The position numbers were made by a program, and so were the translations under genes. A stretch of 64,000 nt of DNA from contig NZ_CP014307.1 in the NCBI RefSeq assembly GCF_001557535.2, positions 1,178,001 to 1,242,000 of the forward strand. Reading direction: 5' to 3'. Under the pieces are notes generated by a model. It had not been told where the DNA came from. It ran no database searches and saw only the letters and a list, made by a program, of their open reading frames with translations. Source of the DNA: Burkholderia sp. PAMC 26561 (GTDB lineage: Bacteria; Pseudomonadota; Gammaproteobacteria; Burkholderiales; Burkholderiaceae). Positions within the stretch are counted from its first letter, which is position 1. Each line of letters starts with the position of its first letter. Positions 8,788 to 17,816 of this stretch are shown piece after piece.

Positions 8788-9911
8788 GACTCTATCTCGT
8801 CCCACTGTCGTTCGCTGGATCAAAGGTTCATCATCGCATGCGTGCCAGCGGGCCGCCCTCGCCCGCAGCCTGGTCCATGCTGGTCTTGGCCGTGGACGGC
8901 CCTTGGTTCTTCGGCCAACTTCGCGCTCGCATAGATATTGTGGCAGTAGCCGATGAGTGGGTCGGTTCTGCGCGACTGGGCATCCGAGCCATTGCCTTTC
9001 CCCGTGCTGGTTCAATGCGCAGATCAGCTGATACGGGTCTTTCCGGACTGGCGCGTAAGGCATGTCGCTCCGGGCTCCATTTTCTCAAAGGTTCCCGGGT
9101 TTCGTCGTAGGCAACTGCTTCAGATTGCGCGCAGTGCCATTGACGCATCAACTTACCCTTACGATCGCGGTCAATCGCACGGGATCGCCCAGTATATTAA
9201 CGGCAGAAACGCGGGAAACTCCAATCGGCTTTACGATTCGGCTGCCCCGTCGGGCGATCGGCAGGCCTAGTCCCCGCAAAGGCAAGAAAAACGCCGAGTC
9301 GAAATTGCACTTACCATGAGTGGCAGTAGTTTCTTGCCGGCTCGTATAGACCGCCTCGAATTTATCACCGCTGCATCATCAGCAGCTTCTCGCCAATACT
9401 TGTCGTGCTGCACGCATGTCCTCGACGACGAGCACGACGCCGCTCTCGAAGAACAGTTCATCATGATTGTCACGCCGTATCGACTGGAGCATTCCTCTTT
9501 TCGGGACGTTCGACAAGTATCCAGCGGCTCCTTCGCGCCTTGGTGAAGGCGTAAGCCTCTACCTGAAACACGACAGCGCATACCGCAACCTGCTACCGAT
9601 CATATGGGATAAAGGGTGGCAAACCCGAACAGTAAGGTTTGCTCATTGCAGGACTTAATGAAATTCGAGATGTGTTCAGCCGGTCGTGATCACCGAACCA
9701 GCATATGGTTTGACGGGTGACGTCACCGCTGAGGTGTCCAGCCCTGAACGGCGAAGGGCCCGATGGGTGGCTACGTCGGGTGCCCAGACGATTTACGGGC
9801 GATCCGAAGCGGAAGCATTCATGAGAAGGCGATAATCCCAGCTTTAGGGCTTGATCTGTTGTATTACAATGGTAGTTTGAATGTATTGCTATCTGCACTC
9901 GGGCTGATCGC
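8788..9911. other. 1.1-kb stretch without a convincing gene
   Basis: Several short frames exist on both strands but none has a clear start, ribosome site and recognisable product. A plus frame at 8953-9270 looks partly protein-like; a minus stretch near 9400-9450 reads VVLVVEDMRAARQVLA before stops, vaguely like the start of a receiver domain. Both may be remnants. The stretch 9660-9830 resembles noncoding ends of insertion sequences, but I could not define boundaries. Confidence 0.4.
9859..9869. promoter_or_regulatory. Perfect small palindrome upstream of the ribbon-helix-helix gene
   Basis: TTGTA-T-TACAA has 5-bp arms and lies 42 bp before the start at 9912. A partial second copy of the arm (TGTATT) follows at about 9882. 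Ribbon-helix-helix repressors often bind such short spaced half-sites, so this is a candidate operator for autoregulation of the RM operon (inference). Confidence 0.4.
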
Positions 9912-10172
9912 ATGAAAACTGTCAAGAACGCTCCCACGGCCTTTCGCTTCGACACTACGGTCAAGACCGCTTTGGCGCTGCTTGCGGACAAGGAAGGACG
10001 GAGCATGGCCAACATGCTCGAATGGCTCATACGGAAGCAATGTGAGCGCGAGGGGTTGGGATGGCCGCCCGCTATCGAGGGCACCGCGGCGCCGGCTCCC
10101 GCGCGAGGAGGCAAGGTGTCCGCGAAACCTGCTCGAAAACGCGCCGCTGTGGCGTCGACAAACAAAAATTGA
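9912..10172 (+). CDS. Small ribbon-helix-helix-like DNA-binding protein, first gene of the RM operon
   Basis: This 86-residue protein is probably a DNA-binding regulator. Residues 9-45 (TAFRFDTTVKTALALLADKEGRSMANMLEWLI) are shown here in pieces: the strand TAFRFDTTV, helix TALALLADKEG, and helix SMANMLEWLIR match the beta-alpha-alpha plan of MetJ/Arc-type proteins. The C-terminal 35 residues are a basic, Ala/Pro-rich tail suited to non-specific DNA contact. The stop is 8 nt before hsdM, so it is the first gene of hsdM-hsdS-hsdR. A role in controlling methylase and restriction expression is inferred from position. An antitoxin-like role is the alternative. Confidence 0.7.
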   Translation: MKTVKNAPTAFRFDTTVKTALALLADKEGRSMANMLEWLIRKQCEREGLGWPPAIEGTAAPAPARGGKVSAKPARKRAAVASTNKN

Positions 10173-10180
10173 TTGGACTC

Positions 10181-12286
10181 ATGGCACAGAAAATTGGAGC
10201 GGCATTGCTCTCCTACACAGAAACGATCTGGAAGACGGCGGACACGCTGCGCGGGGCGGGCATCAAGGAGGGCGACTTTCCTAGCTACATGATGCCGTTT
10301 TTCGCGTTGATGCTTTTGGAATCTCGACTGCGCCGCTTCAAGGCGGAAAAGATCTCCGAGTTTGAGCAGGCGATGGCGGTCAAATTCGACCCGGAGAAGG
10401 CCGAGCATAGGGAGTGGTTGGAGCTGTCTGCAAAGGCTATGAACAAGGGCTACCACCCCGAACTGCTGTTGCTCGACAAGGGTCTCAAAGAGACCTGCGC
10501 CGTTCCAGGTGGCAATTTTCGCAATCGCCTCATGGCGCACCTCGGGCAATACGACCCGGAGACGAGGCGCCTCCTCGGACTGGGCTACGCCGAGGGCACG
10601 CCGAAGTTTCTGGACATCCAGGGAAAGGCGTCCGATCTGTTCTCGCGGCCAAACAGTCCGCTCTACGCGTTCGCGCAGAAGTGGGCGGCCATCGACCTCA
10701 CGCGGTTTAGCAACTCGGAGGTGACGACCATCGAGGAACACATCAAGCGCCGCTGGGGAGACATCTCGGCCGAGACGGCCGGTGAGCAATACACACCAAT
10801 GGATGTCATCGAACTAGCGGCCGACCTCATCGTGGAGTTGCGCAGGGAGGGCAAGCTTTCCGAGGGGATCGCGGACATCTACGACATGGCCTGCGGCGGC
10901 GGCAATTTTTTGTTCGCGACCGAGGACGCTCTCCGCTCGGCGTTTCCGAGCCTGTCGGTGCGCACGAGAGGCCAGGAGCTTAACGACGCGCTCTACGCGC
11001 TGGCGGCGATCGAGGCGCGCTTTCGCGAGGACGCGCGCATCGAGCGCGAGAACACGCTGACCAACGACTTGTTTCTCTCCGATAAGTTCGATGTCATCGT
11101 CGCCAATCCTCCCTATGGGCTGGACTGGAAAGATTCCAGGTCGGCCGTTGAGGCGGACGCGTCCGGGCGCTTTGAGAAGACCCGCATGCCGCCAGTGTCC
11201 GACGGCCAGCTTTTGTTTTTGCAGCACGCGGCCTTTCACCTGACCGAGACGGGCGTTGCGACCATCGTCCACAACGGATCGACCCTGTTCTCAGGCGACG
11301 CCGGAAGCGGAGAGTCCCAGACGAGGATCTGGCTTCTTCAAGAGTTGGACATCGTCGAGGCGATCGTTCAGCTGCCCCGCGGCGAGTTTTTCAACACCGA
11401 TATTTCGACCTATTTGTGGGTGCTCAACAAGTCGAAGCCGAAGGCGCGAAAGGGACGCGTAATCCTCATCAATGCAGAGGCGTGCTTCACCAAGTTGAAG
11501 CGCAACCTGAACAAGAAGAATTGTGAGATAGACGCCGCCAACCGAAAGCGCGTCGTCGCGGCGTTCAAGGCCTACCAGGATGGTCCGATCGCGAAGGTCG
11601 TGTCGGTCCAGGATATCCTCTACAACAAGGTCGAGCTCCAAGTGCATCGCCACGACGAGAATGGCCGCGCCATAGCCGAGGAGGTGTCGATCGAGGGCGA
11701 GCGGTTGCTCGTGACGCTCGACGACGAGACTTTTGAGATCCTCGGTGGGCGCTTGGACGTTGAGCAGTTCGAAGGAGCCGCCCCCAAGGACACATCCGCC
11801 ATGTTCAACGAGGCCGTCAAATGCGCTTCGCGCGTGGCGGTCGGTTTGGAGGACGGGACCGAGTGGTCTCGCGTCGGCGACTATGGGCGCGTCTCGTTGC
11901 GGAAAAAGGGTAAGGAGCGAGACCTTGGGCTAGGCCGGATTCTGCCAAGAGCGAAGGTCGGCAAGTCGAAAGGCGGCGAATTCGTGCACGTCAACATCGT
12001 CGTGGCGCCATTGATAGAAAAGGACTTCGAGGTGGTCGGTTATTCGAAGTCCGCCCGCAAGAACGATGAGTTGATCGCGCTGCACCTTGACAAGTGGGTG
12101 CGCGAGCCACACGAGGTGGTCGGATCCCGCGTTGGCTGCGAAATCAACTTCAATCGCATCTTTCCGCGCGCGGTGAGGGTCGACTCGGCAACCGCCGTGA
12201 TGGCCAAGCTGAGGGAGGTGAACGTTGAGATCCAAAAGTTGGAGTCCGAGTTCGCCTCAAGCTTGGCAAAGGCCACGGCTAAATGA
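10181..12286 (+). CDS. hsdM: Type I restriction-modification system methyltransferase subunit HsdM
   Basis: HsdM is the adenine-N6 DNA methyltransferase of a type I RM complex. The ATG at 10181 starts just 8 nt after the upstream regulator and gives 701 residues; the frame is open further upstream but only by overlapping that gene. Residues 10-190 contain the helical N-terminal domain. The SAM-binding motif I reads DMACGGGNFL (about 235-244) and the catalytic motif IV reads NPPYGLDW (about 308-315). The C-terminal 200 residues form the extension contacting HsdS. The stop overlaps hsdS by four bases, implying coupled translation. No defect is visible. Confidence 0.95.
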   Translation: MAQKIGAALLSYTETIWKTADTLRGAGIKEGDFPSYMMPFFALMLLESRLRRFKAEKISEFEQAMAVKFDPEKAEHREWLELSAKAMNKGYHPELLLLDKGLKETCAVPGGNFRNRLMAHLGQYDPETRRLLGLGYAEGTPKFLDIQGKASDLFSRPNSPLYAFAQKWAAIDLTRFSNSEVTTIEEHIKRRWGDISAETAGEQYTPMDVIELAADLIVELRREGKLSEGIADIYDMACGGGNFLFATEDALRSAFPSLSVRTRGQELNDALYALAAIEARFREDARIERENTLTNDLFLSDKFDVIVANPPYGLDWKDSRSAVEADASGRFEKTRMPPVSDGQLLFLQHAAFHLTETGVATIVHNGSTLFSGDAGSGESQTRIWLLQELDIVEAIVQLPRGEFFNTDISTYLWVLNKSKPKARKGRVILINAEACFTKLKRNLNKKNCEIDAANRKRVVAAFKAYQDGPIAKVVSVQDILYNKVELQVHRHDENGRAIAEEVSIEGERLLVTLDDETFEILGGRLDVEQFEGAAPKDTSAMFNEAVKCASRVAVGLEDGTEWSRVGDYGRVSLRKKGKERDLGLGRILPRAKVGKSKGGEFVHVNIVVAPLIEKDFEVVGYSKSARKNDELIALHLDKWVREPHEVVGSRVGCEINFNRIFPRAVRVDSATAVMAKLREVNVEIQKLESEFASSLAKATAK

Positions 12287-13566
12287 GCACGTCGTGGCAA
12301 GTCGAGAGACTCAGATCGTTGGCGCAGGTCAACCCGGCAACTCGAATTCCCCGCAAAGGGCAGCTCGACTTCTTTCCCATGGAGGCGCTGGTCGAGGGGG
12401 GAGGTATCGCGCGCGGCCATAGCAAGGACGTTTCCGAGGCCGGCGGCTACTCGCAGTTTGTGAACGGAGACGTTCTTTTCGCGAAGGTCACGCCCTGCTT
12501 TGAGAATCGCAAGTGCGCGTTGGCGGATGGGCTCGAGCGAGGCGTTGGCTTGGCGACGACCGAGGTGTCGGTGTTTCGGCCAAGTCGCCGCATCTTGCCC
12601 GAGTTCCTGTTGTATCGATTGCAGGCGTTCGACTTCCAGGAGTTCGGCGTGAACGCGATGCGGGGCGTTGGCGGATTGAAGCGAGTGCCCGACCGGATGG
12701 TCGGAGACTTCGAGCTCAGGCTGCCACCACTCCCTGAGCAGCGGCGCATCGTCGCGTTCATCGAGCGGGAGCTCGCGCTCTTCGCCGAGCGCCGCGAGGC
12801 GCACGAGCGAAAGAAGGCGGTGTTGGCGGAGGCCAAGCAGGCGCTGCGCGAGGCGATCGCGTTTGGCCGGCTCAGGCCTGGTGACGCGCGCTCGCCGTCG
12901 GAGGAGCCATGGCACGGGGAGGTGCCGAGCCACTGGGGAATGGACCGGCTGGGCAACCTGTTTCGAGAGGCCGCGGAATTGGGTTACGCCGATCTGCCGG
13001 TGCTGAGTGTGTCGATCCATTCGGGGATCTCCGACAGGGAGATGGCTGACGAACCAGGCTCCCGCAAGGTTAGCCGCAGCGAGGACCGTGGCATTTACAA
13101 GCGCGTCGAGCCGCTCGACCTCGTCTACAACCAAATGCGCGCGTGGCAAGGCGGCTTCGGAGTCGCGAGCGTCGAGGGCTTGGTGAGCCCGGCCTACGTC
13201 GTCGCCCGGCCGCGGCGCAGAGTGGTCCCGGCCTACGTCGAGCATGTGCTTCGGTCGCCGTCCGGCATCGAGGAGATGCGTCGGCGTTCGAGAGGCATCA
13301 TCGATTTTCGGCTGCGCCTCTATTGGGACGAGTTCAAGGACATTCGAATTCCGCTGCCGCCAATCGAAGAGCAGTCGGCGATCGCCGCCGATATCGACGC
13401 GAAGCTGGACATGGTGGACAGGCAGATCGTGCTGCTCGAGAAGTCGCAGGAGGGTTTGGCTTTGCAGCGCAGCGCGCTGATTCACGAGGCGGTCACCGGG
13501 GCCTTGGCGCCGGCCGTCATGGGGCGCGCGGCGCCGACAAAACCCGGCGCCGCGTGCGCCGTTTGA
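12283..13566 (+). CDS. hsdS: Type I RM specificity subunit HsdS
   Basis: HsdS carries the two target recognition domains that read the split DNA site. In 427 residues the expected pseudo-symmetric layout is clear: a first recognition domain (about 1-145), a conserved helix starting LPPLPEQRRIVAFIE, a second recognition domain (about 205-360), and a second conserved helix starting LPPIEEQSAIAADI. Both halves are complete, so a functional bipartite site is expected. The start overlaps the hsdM stop by four bases. Recognition sequence cannot be read from the protein. The two helices differ in sequence, so intragenic domain swapping by homologous exchange is not obvious here. Confidence 0.94.
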   Translation: MSTSWQVERLRSLAQVNPATRIPRKGQLDFFPMEALVEGGGIARGHSKDVSEAGGYSQFVNGDVLFAKVTPCFENRKCALADGLERGVGLATTEVSVFRPSRRILPEFLLYRLQAFDFQEFGVNAMRGVGGLKRVPDRMVGDFELRLPPLPEQRRIVAFIERELALFAERREAHERKKAVLAEAKQALREAIAFGRLRPGDARSPSEEPWHGEVPSHWGMDRLGNLFREAAELGYADLPVLSVSIHSGISDREMADEPGSRKVSRSEDRGIYKRVEPLDLVYNQMRAWQGGFGVASVEGLVSPAYVVARPRRRVVPAYVEHVLRSPSGIEEMRRRSRGIIDFRLRLYWDEFKDIRIPLPPIEEQSAIAADIDAKLDMVDRQIVLLEKSQEGLALQRSALIHEAVTGALAPAVMGRAAPTKPGAACAV

Positions 13567-13580
13567 GCGAAGGACCGAAC

Positions 13581-16500
13581 GTGGCGCACGGATTCAAAGA
13601 GATCGATTTTCAAGAGGGGGTGTTTCTCCCCTTTCTCACCGGCCATGGGAAAAATGGCTTGGACTGGATCTTGGGGAAGCCGTCAGACCTCGACTCCGCT
13701 CGCTGGGTCGTCCCAGCCGACTTGCTCGCGTTCCTTCGAGATGGCGGCCCCTTGAACCAAGCCGCGTTCGAAAAGGCGTCCAAGGGCTTCGCGTCCGAAG
13801 CCGAGTTCTGCCTGGCGTTCATCGAGGAGGCGCTGCTGCCGCGCGTGGAGGCGACCTCGAACGCCGCGTTCGTGCTCAGGGACCCCGTCGTCTTCAACGG
13901 CCAATCATTCTCGCTCTGGAACGAGGAGCCCCGCGCCGGAGCGGAACGCGCGGCCGCCGATCTGTTCGCGAGGAATTTGCTGCGCGTCATCCCGGAGGCG
14001 ACGTTCGAGCGCGTCTTTCCGCTGACGGGGAAGAGGATTCGGAGGCGCCCGGACTGCGTCTTCTTCGTCAACGGGATCTATTTCGCCTACTCCGAGTTGA
14101 AGACCGCGCAGACTGGGCAAACTGCGTCCTCCCATGGCCGCAAGAAGATCGCCCACAACTGCGTCGAGGCTGCCATCGCCGCCCTTGGAGAGGCGCGTGA
14201 GCGTTGGTTGCAGCAGGGGGCGAAGTGGCCGAGTTTCCGAGGTCGATCGATGCCGGCTGGCGAGCGGGCCCGCATTCGGCAGGACATTTGCCTCTACGAG
14301 AAGGCCACTCACATCAGCTGCCTGGACATGGGCAACCTGATGTTGTTGCAGAATATGGAATGGCTGCTCGCCGATGTCGACGACGCGATGGAGCGGGACG
14401 ATCGGATCGAGCTCGAATCGGGGATCCCCGATCGCCTCGTCCAGGTTTTCGGCCAGGCCGCCGACATCCGCGACAAGTCCCCAAGCGCCGCGTTGGCGGA
14501 CCATCTGGCCTCGCTCTTCGCGGCCGGCGATGGCATCGACAAGGAGGTCTTCTTCTTCAACCAGCATCGGCCTAGCCGGACCACGACTGGCACCGAGATT
14601 CTGATGCCCAGGCCGGCGCAGCGTGCGATGCTGTTCCAAACCATGCGACGCGTCCGGGAGCTCTACGCGGACGAGGGAAAGCCGAAGATAGGCGAGTCGG
14701 ACATCCGCGCCAGGCTGGCCGTCGACCTGCCGGCGTTGGAGCCGGCGAAGGCGGACCGGATAGTCAAACAAACGCTGTTGCATCGCAATGGCGCCGACTC
14801 GCACTCGCTCCTGTTGCAAGGCGCCGCCGGGCTGGGAAAGACGAACGTCATCGTGTGGCTGGCCCAAGCCATCGCCGACATGGCTGATCCGCGCAGCGCG
14901 GCGGCGGCGCCTCTCTTCGACTTGTGCGTGCTCCTCACTGATCGGACCGAGCTGCGCAAGAACGTCGCGGAAGAGGCCGGGCGGCTGCGCGCCACCAAGG
15001 GGATCGTCGTCGAGGCTGAGACGTTCGCCCAGTTGCGCGGCGCGCTCGAAGGCTCGGCGCGCGTCGTCGTGGTGAACATCCAGAAATTCCCCTCCATCCA
15101 ACGCCTCGCGAGCGACGATCCGGAGTTGTCCAAGCTGTTGGAGAGCAAGAGGGTGGCGTTCGTCATCGACGAGGTGCACCGATCGCAAAATGGAGTACTG
15201 CACGACGCGACGGTGGAGGTGTTCGACCAGTGGGGAACGATCCGTCCCGTAGGTGCGAAGCGCAACTTGATCGTCGGCCTCACCGCGACGCCCAAGGACG
15301 AGATCCTCGCCCGCATCGGTGAGTGGCGCGCGCCCACGGGGCCGGGGGACGACATCCGATGGGCGCCATATTTCGCCTACACGATGACGCAGGCCATCCG
15401 CGACAAGGTCATCCTCAATCCGATCCAAAACGTCGTCCGGTTCAGCGACCACATCCTCTACAAAATCACCGAGTCGGTCGCCAAGCTTGGCCAAGAGGAG
15501 CGGCTCAGAGCCCCGTCGGCGGAGGAGATTTACGAGAACCCGAGCCGGCAGCGCCTCGTCGCCAAGCAGGCGGTGTTGGTGTTCGCAGCCAAGACGATGA
15601 TGGCGGTCCGGCCATCGGGCGGCCGGGCCCTGGGCGAGGGCAAGGCGCTACTGGCTGCCTACTCGATCCGGGCCGCAATCGTCTACCAGGGACTGATCAA
15701 GGAGGAGCTCACCGCATTGGCGAACGACCCGCGGTTCGCGGAGCATGCGGAGACGCTTCGGGCTATTCCAGTGCTGCTGCTTTACACGGACAAGCAAGGC
15801 GAAGCGACCTGCGCGTCGAAGAACGACGGAAAGAACCAAGAGCAGATCATCGACGAGTTTCGGCGCAAGGGCATCGAGAGCCACACGGGGCTCAAAGTGC
15901 GCAACGCGATCATCGTGGTAGTCGACAAGCTTTTGACAGGCTTCGACGAGCCGACCCTCCACACGGTCTTTATCGACCGAGGCATGGACGATGTGTTGCT
16001 GTTTCAAACCGCATGCCGGATCAACCGGGCCCGTAAATACAAGAACGACTGTCTGATCATCGATTTCTCGCACGACGGCATCGTCTCGAAGAACCTGCCA
16101 AAGGTTTTCGCGAAATATGGCGGCATCACGGTCTCGGACCTCGACGCTATGGACGTCATGGAGAAAATGGACGCGGCCTACCGCATTTTCTTCCTGGACA
16201 AGGACATCGAGCTCCACTGGAAGACATGGAAAGCGACCAGATCGGGCGGCAAGGACGCCATCGGGGCCAGGAGCCTGTCCGATTTCTTGGACGGCTTAGT
16301 CAAGCTCGACATCGTGCGGGCGGCACTGCTTCGTAAGGCAGGCTCCGCATGGCTGTCGAGCAGGGATAGGTTGCGTGGCATTCTCGACTTTGAGCGCAAC
16401 GAGCTACGCAAGCACAAGGATTTGCTGCGCGCCGAATTCGCGGAGCAGGTGGTGCGCCACCTGGCGGCGCAGACGAAGGATGCTGACGAAAGCGTGGCCG

Positions 16501-17021
16501 CGGTGTTCGACATAGACATGGTCGAGGACGCGGAGGGCTGGGGCCTCGACGACCTGCCCGACGCTCCCGCGCGCAAGGAGCGCCGCGCTAACGCAGGCCA
16601 AGACGGGCCGCAATCGGTGAAGGCCATCTCCGAGTCTTTGGACGCTTTCGAGCTGTTGGCCGCCTTGCAACTGACCGAGGAGCAGAAGCTCGAACTCATG
16701 GAGCGGCTAAAAGCGTTCCTCGCCGCGCTCTTCAAGGCGATGGACGCCACGGGGAGGTCCCGCAATAACGACATCCATCGCAAGATGATTCTCGCGATGG
16801 CAAAGGAGGGCGCCGATTTCCCTTGGGAAGAGCGTTTTGAGAAGTTCAAGGAACTGCTCGACGCCGCGGCGCTAGCCCCCGCGATCTTTGCGCATCCCAA
16901 CCGAAAGGCGTTCATGCAGCCGCTGATGAAGCGGTCGGAGTTGGTGATGGCTGACTACGAGGAATGGATTGCCACGGATGGTGCCTCCATCGCCTTGAGA
17001 GCGGCCAACTCGGCCTTATAA
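13581..17021 (+). CDS. hsdR: Type I RM restriction subunit HsdR
   Basis: HsdR is the ATP-dependent translocase and nuclease of the complex. A GTG at 13581 is chosen because an AAGGA ribosome site lies 7 nt upstream and the family-like N-terminus begins there; the frame is open earlier, but inside hsdS. The 1146-residue protein has a PD-(D/E)xK nuclease site near 158-175 (RPDCVFF then SELKTA), Walker A GAAGLGKT near 415, DEVH near 530, the TAT motif GLTATP, and motif VI QTACRINRARKYKN. A helical C-terminal domain that docks on the methylase completes it. All motifs are intact, so the RM system looks functional. Confidence 0.95.
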   Translation: MAHGFKEIDFQEGVFLPFLTGHGKNGLDWILGKPSDLDSARWVVPADLLAFLRDGGPLNQAAFEKASKGFASEAEFCLAFIEEALLPRVEATSNAAFVLRDPVVFNGQSFSLWNEEPRAGAERAAADLFARNLLRVIPEATFERVFPLTGKRIRRRPDCVFFVNGIYFAYSELKTAQTGQTASSHGRKKIAHNCVEAAIAALGEARERWLQQGAKWPSFRGRSMPAGERARIRQDICLYEKATHISCLDMGNLMLLQNMEWLLADVDDAMERDDRIELESGIPDRLVQVFGQAADIRDKSPSAALADHLASLFAAGDGIDKEVFFFNQHRPSRTTTGTEILMPRPAQRAMLFQTMRRVRELYADEGKPKIGESDIRARLAVDLPALEPAKADRIVKQTLLHRNGADSHSLLLQGAAGLGKTNVIVWLAQAIADMADPRSAAAAPLFDLCVLLTDRTELRKNVAEEAGRLRATKGIVVEAETFAQLRGALEGSARVVVVNIQKFPSIQRLASDDPELSKLLESKRVAFVIDEVHRSQNGVLHDATVEVFDQWGTIRPVGAKRNLIVGLTATPKDEILARIGEWRAPTGPGDDIRWAPYFAYTMTQAIRDKVILNPIQNVVRFSDHILYKITESVAKLGQEERLRAPSAEEIYENPSRQRLVAKQAVLVFAAKTMMAVRPSGGRALGEGKALLAAYSIRAAIVYQGLIKEELTALANDPRFAEHAETLRAIPVLLLYTDKQGEATCASKNDGKNQEQIIDEFRRKGIESHTGLKVRNAIIVVVDKLLTGFDEPTLHTVFIDRGMDDVLLFQTACRINRARKYKNDCLIIDFSHDGIVSKNLPKVFAKYGGITVSDLDAMDVMEKMDAAYRIFFLDKDIELHWKTWKATRSGGKDAIGARSLSDFLDGLVKLDIVRAALLRKAGSAWLSSRDRLRGILDFERNELRKHKDLLRAEFAEQVVRHLAAQTKDADESVAAVFDIDMVEDAEGWGLDDLPDAPARKERRANAGQDGPQSVKAISESLDAFELLAALQLTEEQKLELMERLKAFLAALFKAMDATGRSRNNDIHRKMILAMAKEGADFPWEERFEKFKELLDAAALAPAIFAHPNRKAFMQPLMKRSELVMADYEEWIATDGASIALRAANSAL

Positions 17022-17029
17022 CGCCCTCC

Positions 17030-17396
17030 GCGTGAGAGCAAAACTCAGCGAAGGCAGGCCCATCCGATTGTAGGCCGAACCGAGGTTGTCTGGAACGGGT
17101 TGCGCAAGTAGGTGCTCGATCACCTCCGGTTTATGCTCAAGTTCCTCGCGCAGAATCGTACGAACCATCGTCCGAAAGCCGTGGCCGGTAATCTCCGCGC
17201 GCGTCGTACCCGAGTCGGCGCAGAGCTGCATTGATGGCCGCTTCGCTCATCGTACGAAGGTTGGAGCGAGCGCCCGGAAACACGAAGCGGCCTTGCCCCG
17301 TCAGGGCGTGCAGTTCGCGCAGGATTGCAACTGCCTGCTTGGCGAGTGGCACCAGGTGCTCCGTCCTGGTCTTGCTAAGAGGTAGCGCCATTCGCC
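17030..17396 (-). pseudogene. Tyrosine integrase remnant (C-terminal part), duplicate of the one at 23855-25074
   Basis: Two overlapping minus frames encode adjacent parts of a phage-type integrase: LVPLAKQAVAILRELHALTG and MSEAAINAALRRLGY, then ITGHGFRTMVRTILREELE with the catalytic-region GHGFR. The nucleotide sequence matches 23,940-24,300 closely, with a 2-nt difference near 17,200 that breaks the frame. Both ends of the gene are missing. It sits 10-20 bp after hsdR. Together with the copy at 23.9-25.1 kb it brackets the Gabija-like locus, suggesting serial integration or a duplication. Confidence 0.85.
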
Positions 17397-17816
17397 CCTA
17401 AGTGGTTAGCAGAAACTCTGTTTGCGGCACCCTTTTGATTGTTGATTAAAGCATGCTTGAAAACCCGTTGTCGCCTGGATTATCGCGGTTGTGCTATTCG
17501 TGTGGCTGTTTAGATGCTTGAGCGGACAAACGTCACTTCTTGGGGGCGCGCCATCCCTTTTCATTGTCCCGCGACGGGCAATAAGCTGTGGGGCGAACAC
17601 ACAGAATGGTCATTCGTACATTTCGCGCGAAACCGATGTGGCCTATGCGGTTGATGGGGCCTGGGCACAGGTCGTCCCGCTGCGCGAGGACCCGTGCACG
17701 CCGGCCTTGGTGAGCCTCTTGCGCGCGGTTAGTAGCGCCCAGAAATCGTCTCGGGGCGGCCCTTTAAAGGGCGAGGGGCGAGGGGCGAGCAAAGAGCAAT
17801 TTTTCGCGCATCGGGG
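17397..17816. other. 420-bp gap downstream of gajB
   Basis: No convincing gene is present. The plus-strand frame that crosses this region into gajB has no recognisable product. A purine-rich stretch (GGGGCGAGGGGCGAG-like repeats) occurs around 17,760-17,790. A transcription terminator for gajB is not obvious. Confidence 0.4.

Noticed and set aside
8953..9270. Possible 105-residue gene upstream of the helicase, plus strand
   Set aside because: No ribosome site, no recognisable family, and the surrounding DNA looks like mobile-element debris.
9593..10789. Long minus-strand frame over the ribbon-helix-helix gene and hsdM
   Set aside because: It is antisense to genes with clear motifs, a by-product of high GC codon use; no domain is seen.
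12040..13485. 481-codon minus-strand frame over hsdS
   Set aside because: The plus-strand frame encodes a complete HsdS with overlaps to its neighbours; the minus frame has no motif.
13905..15494. 529-codon minus-strand frame over hsdR
   Set aside because: Antisense to the HsdR nuclease and helicase motifs; Arg-rich shadow sequence.
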